Shown in pieces: positions 59,921-64,000 of a stretch of 64,000 nucleotides of DNA. This DNA is from Nocardioides antri (lineage in GTDB: Bacteria > Actinomycetota > Actinomycetes > Propionibacteriales > Nocardioidaceae). Location of the stretch: the NCBI RefSeq assembly GCF_008373765.1, contig NZ_VUJW01000001.1, positions 310,189-374,188 on the forward strand, read 5' to 3'. Below the pieces are notes generated by a model. It ran no database searches. It saw only the letters and a list, made by a program, of their open reading frames with translations, and was not told the origin of the DNA. Both the position numbers and the translations under genes were made by a program. Numbering within the stretch: position 1 is the first letter of the stretch; each line of letters opens with the position of its first letter.

Positions 59921-62818
59921 TCATTCCGGTCCCCCGTGGTGGCGGGCCGCGTAGGCGACCAGCTCGGATCGGCCCCCGACGCCCACCTTGGCGGCCAGGT
60001 TGGCGATGTGGCGCTCGACGGTCTTCGGCGAGACATAGAGGCGGGCAGCGATCTCTCTGGTGGGGCGGCCCTCGGCGAGGAGCGCCAGCACCTCCGCCTC
60101 CCTCGGGGTGACCCCCAAGGCCGCCATCCGCTCCGGCAGGTCCGGAGCCGGGCGGCGGCGCCGGGGCACCGGTGCGCCAGCCTGGCGGAGCAGCGATCGG
60201 CACGCCGACGCCACGGCGGGCGGACCGGACGGGTCGAAGAAGGCCAGCGCGTCTGCCAGCCATCGCGTCGGGTCCCCCCAGCCGTCGGCGATGGCCGCCT
60301 CGGCCACCAACCGGCGGGCGTGGTGGCGGAACCAGTCGCACGGGGCGAGATCGGCGTCGGCCCGGATGAAGGCCTCCTCGGCCTCCGCAGTCCGCCCTCG
60401 CCGACCGAGGGTCACCGCCTTGGCGTGACCCACCCATCCTCGGATCAGCCAGTAGGTCGTCAGTCCCGACGCCTCCACCTCGGCCACCGCCGCCTCACCA
60501 TCGCCGACGTCCAGGGCGTGGACGAGGGCCCACAAGCCCCGGCCTGGTGCGGTGACCAGCGTCCCCCGCAACAGCTCCATACCAGCGTCCAGCTCGCGCA
60601 GTGCCCGACCGCGGTCCTCCCGGACGACCCACAGCAGCGCCTGGGCCATGAGCAGAGCCACCCCTCGGACCTCGGGGTGGCCTCCCGACGAGGCGACGGC
60701 CTTGTCGATGGCCACCTCCATCTCGGCCCGCTGGTCCAGCAGGGCGTGAGCCACCGCCTGCACTGTGAACCCCAGTCCTTCGACGAGGGGGAGCCGCAGC
60801 CGCCGCGCCTCCGCGGCGCAGGACCGGCCGGCGTCGATGGTCGCCTCCGGGTCGGCATGGTTGATGAACCATGCGGCCATCTGGAGGCTGGCCGTGGCAG
60901 CGGTGGCCAGCGCGCCCGCGTCGAGCGCGGCCTTCCGAGCGTGGGCGAGCCGATCGAGCGGACCGCCGCCCAGCAGGTCGATGGTGCCCAGCTCGTGGAG
61001 GGCTCGCACGCGCCACAGGGTCAGGCCGTGCTGCTCGGCCAGGGCCAACGCAGCCGAGAACGCCCGGGCCGCTGAGGTGAGGTCGCGCAGGCGTTCCCGT
61101 TGGCCCAGAACCGCGAGGGCCTCGCAGGCGAGCTCGTAGCGCCGACCGGACTCTGCCGACGTCAACGCCCTCCCGGCGAGGGTCACCGCGTCGTCGAGGC
61201 GGCCCTCGCCGAGCGCCACCTGAGCCGCCAGGATCTCGAACTCGTTGGCGGCAACGCCACTGCTGGCCGCGAGCTCTCGCGCGTGGTGAAGCTGGTCGAG
61301 GGCAGACGCCCAATCGGCGGACACGACGGCTGAGCGAGCCAGCCACAGGTGCACCTGCGCCCTGCGTGCCGGCGGGGCCCCCAACCCTGCCAGCCGAGAC
61401 AGCAGGCGCTGCCCCACCTCGCCCACCCGCTCGGCGTTGCCGGCCTTGACGAGCACCTCGCAGAGCGCCTCGTCGATCTCGACGGCCAGCTGCCGGTTGT
61501 CGCCCACCAGCCGTCGGGCCCGTTCCAGCTTCGCTTCGGAGCTCGTCAGCGCGGTGCTACCGAACGCCCGTCGTCCCGACTCGAGGTGGAACCCAGCGGC
61601 CCGCGACGGTTCCCCAGCCTGTTCGGCGAGCTCGGCCGCCAGCTCGCACCACTCTCCCGGAAGTCCCGGATGAGCGGCCTCGACCGCGCGGAGACCGCGT
61701 GCGGCGAGGGCTGCTCGCTCCGGCGGAAGAAGCTCCGCAAGGACGGCCTCCCGGGTCAGCGCATGGCGGAATCGGAAGCGTGGCCCGGGATCGGCGGCCT
61801 CCACGGACAGCAGCTGGGCATCGACTGCACGGCGCAAGCGCCCGACAACGGTGGCTTCGTCCTGGCCGGTCATGTCCGCCAGCAGTCGCCAGTCGAAGCT
61901 CCTGCCTTGGAGTGCCGCCGCGACGAGGACGTCCCGTACGCCCGGGCGTGACGCGAGACGGCGCCACACCGTCTCGGCAAACGTGGCGGGGACGGTCAGT
62001 CCCGGTGCCCGGTCGAGGACCCAGCCGTCTGCCGTCCTCTCCAGCTCGCGGGCCCGGACCATCTCCGCCAGCAGCTCCTCGACGAGAAAGGGCAGCCCAT
62101 CGGCCCTGGCCACGACCACCTCGGCAAGCTCGCGGGGGATCACCGGAGTGTGCAGGCAGGCCGCGGCAACCGACACGGCCTCCTCGTCGCTCAGCCTCCG
62201 CAGCGACACCATGGTCGCGGCGCGCCGGGCGGCGAGGTCGTGAGCGCACGACAGGGCCTTGCTCGGTTCCTCGTCACGAAGTGAGATCACACAGAGGACC
62301 GGTTCCCCCGCGATGTTGTCGGCGAGGTACTCGACGACCTCGAGAGTCTCGGCGTCCGCCCAGTGCAGGTCCTCGAGCACGAGCACGCAGCCAGGACCGT
62401 CACCCACGGCGGCGAGCAGCCTGAGCACGGCTTCGCCCACCACCACGAGCGACTCCTCGCCGGGTGACTCGCCAGGAACGCGCCACTGCGGGACGAGGCG
62501 GCCGAGGATGTGCAGAAACGGTGTCAGCTCCGGAACCTGCGGTGGTCCCGACTGACGAAGGTGCGAGAACAGCGCCTCCGCCACCGGCCGGAAGGGGTGG
62601 GGGACGTCGCGCTCGACCGCCCGCCCGGTCAGCACCTGCGCCCCCCGACGAACACCTTCGGCGGCGACCTCCGACAACAACCGCGACTTGCCGACCCCCG
62701 CCTCGCCCGCAACCACCACTGTCGCGCCGTGTCCGTCGGGCAGGCGATCCAGGGAGCGTCGCAGCTCCTGCCACTCCGGGTCACGGCCGACAACCACGGG
62801 GCACCGTAGGTCCGGCAC
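59921..62818 (-). CDS. Large ATP-binding LuxR-family (LAL/MalT-like) transcription regulator
   Basis: A 965-residue regulator. Residues 5-280 are an AAA/STAND ATPase: VGRDPEWQELRR, Walker A GEAGVGKSR near 38-46, Walker B CVLVLEDLHWADAETLEV near 125, and a sensor-like VISLRDEEPSK. Residues about 390-860 contain tetratricopeptide-like helical repeats for ligand or protein contacts, and the last 65 residues are a LuxR helix-turn-helix (GVTPREAEVLALLAEGRPTREIAARLYV). LAL regulators are usually activators switched by small inducers. GTG 62818 is selected since CATACT lies six nucleotides upstream; the frame stays open to 62935. The adjacent GNAT gene is a possible target. Confidence 0.9.
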   Translation of the reverse strand: MPDLRCPVVVGRDPEWQELRRSLDRLPDGHGATVVVAGEAGVGKSRLLSEVAAEGVRRGAQVLTGRAVERDVPHPFRPVAEALFSHLRQSGPPQVPELTPFLHILGRLVPQWRVPGESPGEESLVVVGEAVLRLLAAVGDGPGCVLVLEDLHWADAETLEVVEYLADNIAGEPVLCVISLRDEEPSKALSCAHDLAARRAATMVSLRRLSDEEAVSVAAACLHTPVIPRELAEVVVARADGLPFLVEELLAEMVRARELERTADGWVLDRAPGLTVPATFAETVWRRLASRPGVRDVLVAAALQGRSFDWRLLADMTGQDEATVVGRLRRAVDAQLLSVEAADPGPRFRFRHALTREAVLAELLPPERAALAARGLRAVEAAHPGLPGEWCELAAELAEQAGEPSRAAGFHLESGRRAFGSTALTSSEAKLERARRLVGDNRQLAVEIDEALCEVLVKAGNAERVGEVGQRLLSRLAGLGAPPARRAQVHLWLARSAVVSADWASALDQLHHARELAASSGVAANEFEILAAQVALGEGRLDDAVTLAGRALTSAESGRRYELACEALAVLGQRERLRDLTSAARAFSAALALAEQHGLTLWRVRALHELGTIDLLGGGPLDRLAHARKAALDAGALATAATASLQMAAWFINHADPEATIDAGRSCAAEARRLRLPLVEGLGFTVQAVAHALLDQRAEMEVAIDKAVASSGGHPEVRGVALLMAQALLWVVREDRGRALRELDAGMELLRGTLVTAPGRGLWALVHALDVGDGEAAVAEVEASGLTTYWLIRGWVGHAKAVTLGRRGRTAEAEEAFIRADADLAPCDWFRHHARRLVAEAAIADGWGDPTRWLADALAFFDPSGPPAVASACRSLLRQAGAPVPRRRRPAPDLPERMAALGVTPREAEVLALLAEGRPTREIAARLYVSPKTVERHIANLAAKVGVGGRSELVAYAARHHGGPE

Positions 62819-62824
62819 CAGACC

Positions 62825-62830
62825 AGTATG
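62825..62830 (-). promoter_or_regulatory. Leaderless -10 box (CATACT) of the LAL regulator
   Basis: CATACT on the minus strand ends six nucleotides before the GTG at 62818, so the start is placed 39 codons inside the longest open frame. Confidence 0.5.
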
Positions 62831-62876
62831 CCAACAGCACTTCTCGTCAGTGACGGTCAGCAACGACCCACGGTCC

Positions 62877-63191
62877 TCATTCCGAGTGTCGCAGGATCTC
62901 CACGAAGAGCGCCCCGAGCTCGATGCCGACGGCAACCGCGCAGCCGGTCACCACACCCCAGACCAGGCAACGCCGTTGCCCGCTCATGACCGCCGCGAAA
63001 CTGACAGCGAGTCCCGAGATCACGATCGCCGTGAGCCAACCCCTGATGCCGTCGTTCGGGTAGTCCTCTCCACGGAACGCCCAGAACCACGCGACCACGG
63101 CGCACAGGAGATTCGCCCCCGCGCCGACGAGCCCGCCGACGAGGAGGTCCCGACCGCGCGACGGCCCGGCACCACGCAGGTCAGACGCCAC
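62877..63191 (-). CDS. Small membrane protein, 104 aa
   Basis: A 104-residue protein with three hydrophobic helices (about 17-39, 51-71 and 77-96), short charged loops (RGEDYPNDGIRGW) and a final EILRHSE. I do not recognise a family. The GTG at 63191 is the only plausible start and lacks both a clear Shine-Dalgarno and a TANNNT box, so the start is uncertain. It lies 58 nt ahead of the LAL regulator gene in the same direction. Confidence 0.6.
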   Translation of the reverse strand: MASDLRGAGPSRGRDLLVGGLVGAGANLLCAVVAWFWAFRGEDYPNDGIRGWLTAIVISGLAVSFAAVMSGQRRCLVWGVVTGCAVAVGIELGALFVEILRHSE

Positions 63192-63246
63192 GGGCCCAAC
63201 GGTCGCACAGCCGGGCGACTCGGCAGGTGGATGCTGCCCATGCGGT

Positions 63247-64000
63247 TCACGACGATCCGCTGACCACCACGTCGCTGATCGCGGTGTAGTCCCGCGAGTC
63301 CGGACCGTCGCCGGGCTCGGTGACCTCGAGGATCCGCAGCTCGATCTCCTGGGTCTTGATCGCGTTGACCGGGACGCGCTGGAGCGAAGGTTCCTCGGCG
63401 AGGTCCTGGATCACCTCGCTGCCGTCGTCGAACACCCAGGCGACCTCGGTGATGCGGCGGTTGCCGGCGTACCAGTCATGGGGCGGGTCGGTCTTGGCGT
63501 ACCCGTTGACCAGGCCGACCTCGGTGACCGTGACGGTCTCGTCGAAGGTGAAGGTGACGACTGACCCGGTGCCGTCGCCGGGCATCCGCCAGCAGGTCCG
63601 CGGGTCGGCGTCGAGCAGGTTCGCAGCCGTGTAGGTCACCGGGTTGCCGTCCTCGTCGACGCTGGGCGGGGCGATCCCGGGGACGGTGACGTCCGCAGGG
63701 TCCAGCTCGTCGACGGCCCCGGCGGGACCGTCATCGCGGCCGCCGTCGACACCCTCCTGCCCGTCGTCCTCGGACGGCCCGAGGAGCAGCAGGAGACCGC
63801 CGGTGACGGCGATGAGCAGGATCGCCAGGAGGGCAAGGAGCCACGGCAGGAGGGAGCGCCGCCCGCGACCGCCGCCAGACCGCGCCGCCGCCGGAGGGGG
63901 CGTTGCGACCGTGTCGGCGTAGAGCGGGTAGCGCGCCGACGTCGGCGGGGGACCGGGGTCCGGTGGTGGCGGCGGAGCGGCGACCGGGACGGGCGGGATC
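63247..64000 (-). CDS. Membrane protein with NADase-type glycan-binding (discoidin-like) domain, 5' end beyond window
   Basis: The frame is open from the stop at 63247 to the window edge, giving at least 250 residues. Reading inward from the edge: a Pro/Ala-rich cytoplasmic region (VPVAAPPPPPDPG), a basic stretch (RGRRSLLPW), one membrane helix of Leu/Ala/Ile residues, an acidic linker, then a C-terminal strand-rich domain. That domain has TYTAANLLDADPRTCWRMPG, FDETVTVTEVGLVNGYAKTD and NRRITEVAWVFDDGSE, as in the NADase-type glycan-binding/discoidin-like family. The start lies outside, possibly after a zinc-ribbon head as in relatives. A GTG at 63639 is internal and not the start. Confidence 0.78.
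   Translation of the reverse strand, partial: IPPVPVAAPPPPPDPGPPPTSARYPLYADTVATPPPAAARSGGGRGRRSLLPWLLALLAILLIAVTGGLLLLLGPSEDDGQEGVDGGRDDGPAGAVDELDPADVTVPGIAPPSVDEDGNPVTYTAANLLDADPRTCWRMPGDGTGSVVTFTFDETVTVTEVGLVNGYAKTDPPHDWYAGNRRITEVAWVFDDGSEVIQDLAEEPSLQRVPVNAIKTQEIELRILEVTEPGDGPDSRDYTAISDVVVSGSS

Overview
The window is chromosomal DNA of a high-GC actinobacterium. GTG starts are common and third codon positions are strongly G/C. There is a menaquinol-type bcc-aa3 respiratory chain (ctaC-ctaD-ctaF and ctaE-qcrC-qcrA-qcrB), a class II DAHP synthase, an MtrA-like repeat and a c-di-AMP riboswitch before a cell-wall hydrolase, and many apparently leaderless genes. Protein flavour and gene set fit Nocardioidaceae or a close relative; this placement is an inference. 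Much of the order (glycerate kinase, HesB/ErpA, adenosine-kinase-type PfkB, cytochrome genes, trpD, DnaQ-UvrC hybrid, NlpC/P60, fadD, SRPBCC, ArsA-like ATPase, acyltransferase, DAHP synthase) matches, from memory, the M. tuberculosis Rv2205c-Rv2178c and Streptomyces SCO2115-SCO2155 neighbourhoods. It is therefore a conserved core segment with lineage-specific insertions.

Layout. 1-8.3 kb: DUF3043 protein and nadA, a GNAT enzyme, glycerate kinase, an aryl-alcohol-type dehydrogenase behind a KstR-like palindrome, an A-type Fe-S carrier, a PfkB sugar/nucleoside kinase, and a cysteine desulfurase-TusA pair. 8.3-18.9 kb: cytochrome aa3 and bcc operons, an L,D-transpeptidase lipoprotein, CtaG, and a degenerate receiver protein coupled to trpD. 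20-22.3 kb: a large secreted Ig-like repeat protein. 22.3-28.7 kb: DnaQ-UvrC hybrid and Lrp-type sensor; then two small zinc-ribbon proteins and an envelope operon (NlpC/P60, putative metallopeptidase lipoprotein, M48 protease) behind MtrA-like repeats and a c-di-AMP riboswitch.

28.7-37.7 kb: a minus-strand Tad/Flp pilus cluster (cpaB, tadZ, tadA, a vWA-tadB fusion, tadC, histidine kinase, LuxR-type regulator, flp pilin). An 18-bp TAGTC-N6-GACTA palindrome lies about 110 nt ahead of the pilin. The same architecture lies about 124 nt ahead of the secreted Ig-like protein at 20 kb, suggesting a small surface/adhesion regulon. 37.9-46.1 kb: a lipid- and sugar-linked block (fadD15-like ligase, SRPBCC protein, ArsA-like ATPase, CxxC protein, two ROK kinases, hydrolase, PlsC-type acyltransferase). 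It is interrupted by a roughly 305-bp imperfect palindrome filling the gap at 43770-44073. 46.1-51.7 kb: a histidine kinase and response regulator separated by a flavin-reductase-like protein, NfeD protease and slipin. 51.7-58.8 kb: DUF1028 protein, a predicted PPi-dependent phosphofructokinase, amidohydrolase, APC permease, DAHP synthase and threonine aldolase with a 13-codon leaderless upstream ORF. 58.9-64 kb: a GNAT protein, a very large LuxR-type ATPase regulator, a small membrane protein and, running off the edge, a membrane protein with a discoidin-like glycan-binding domain.

I found no tRNA, rRNA, CRISPR array, transposase, integrase or origin.
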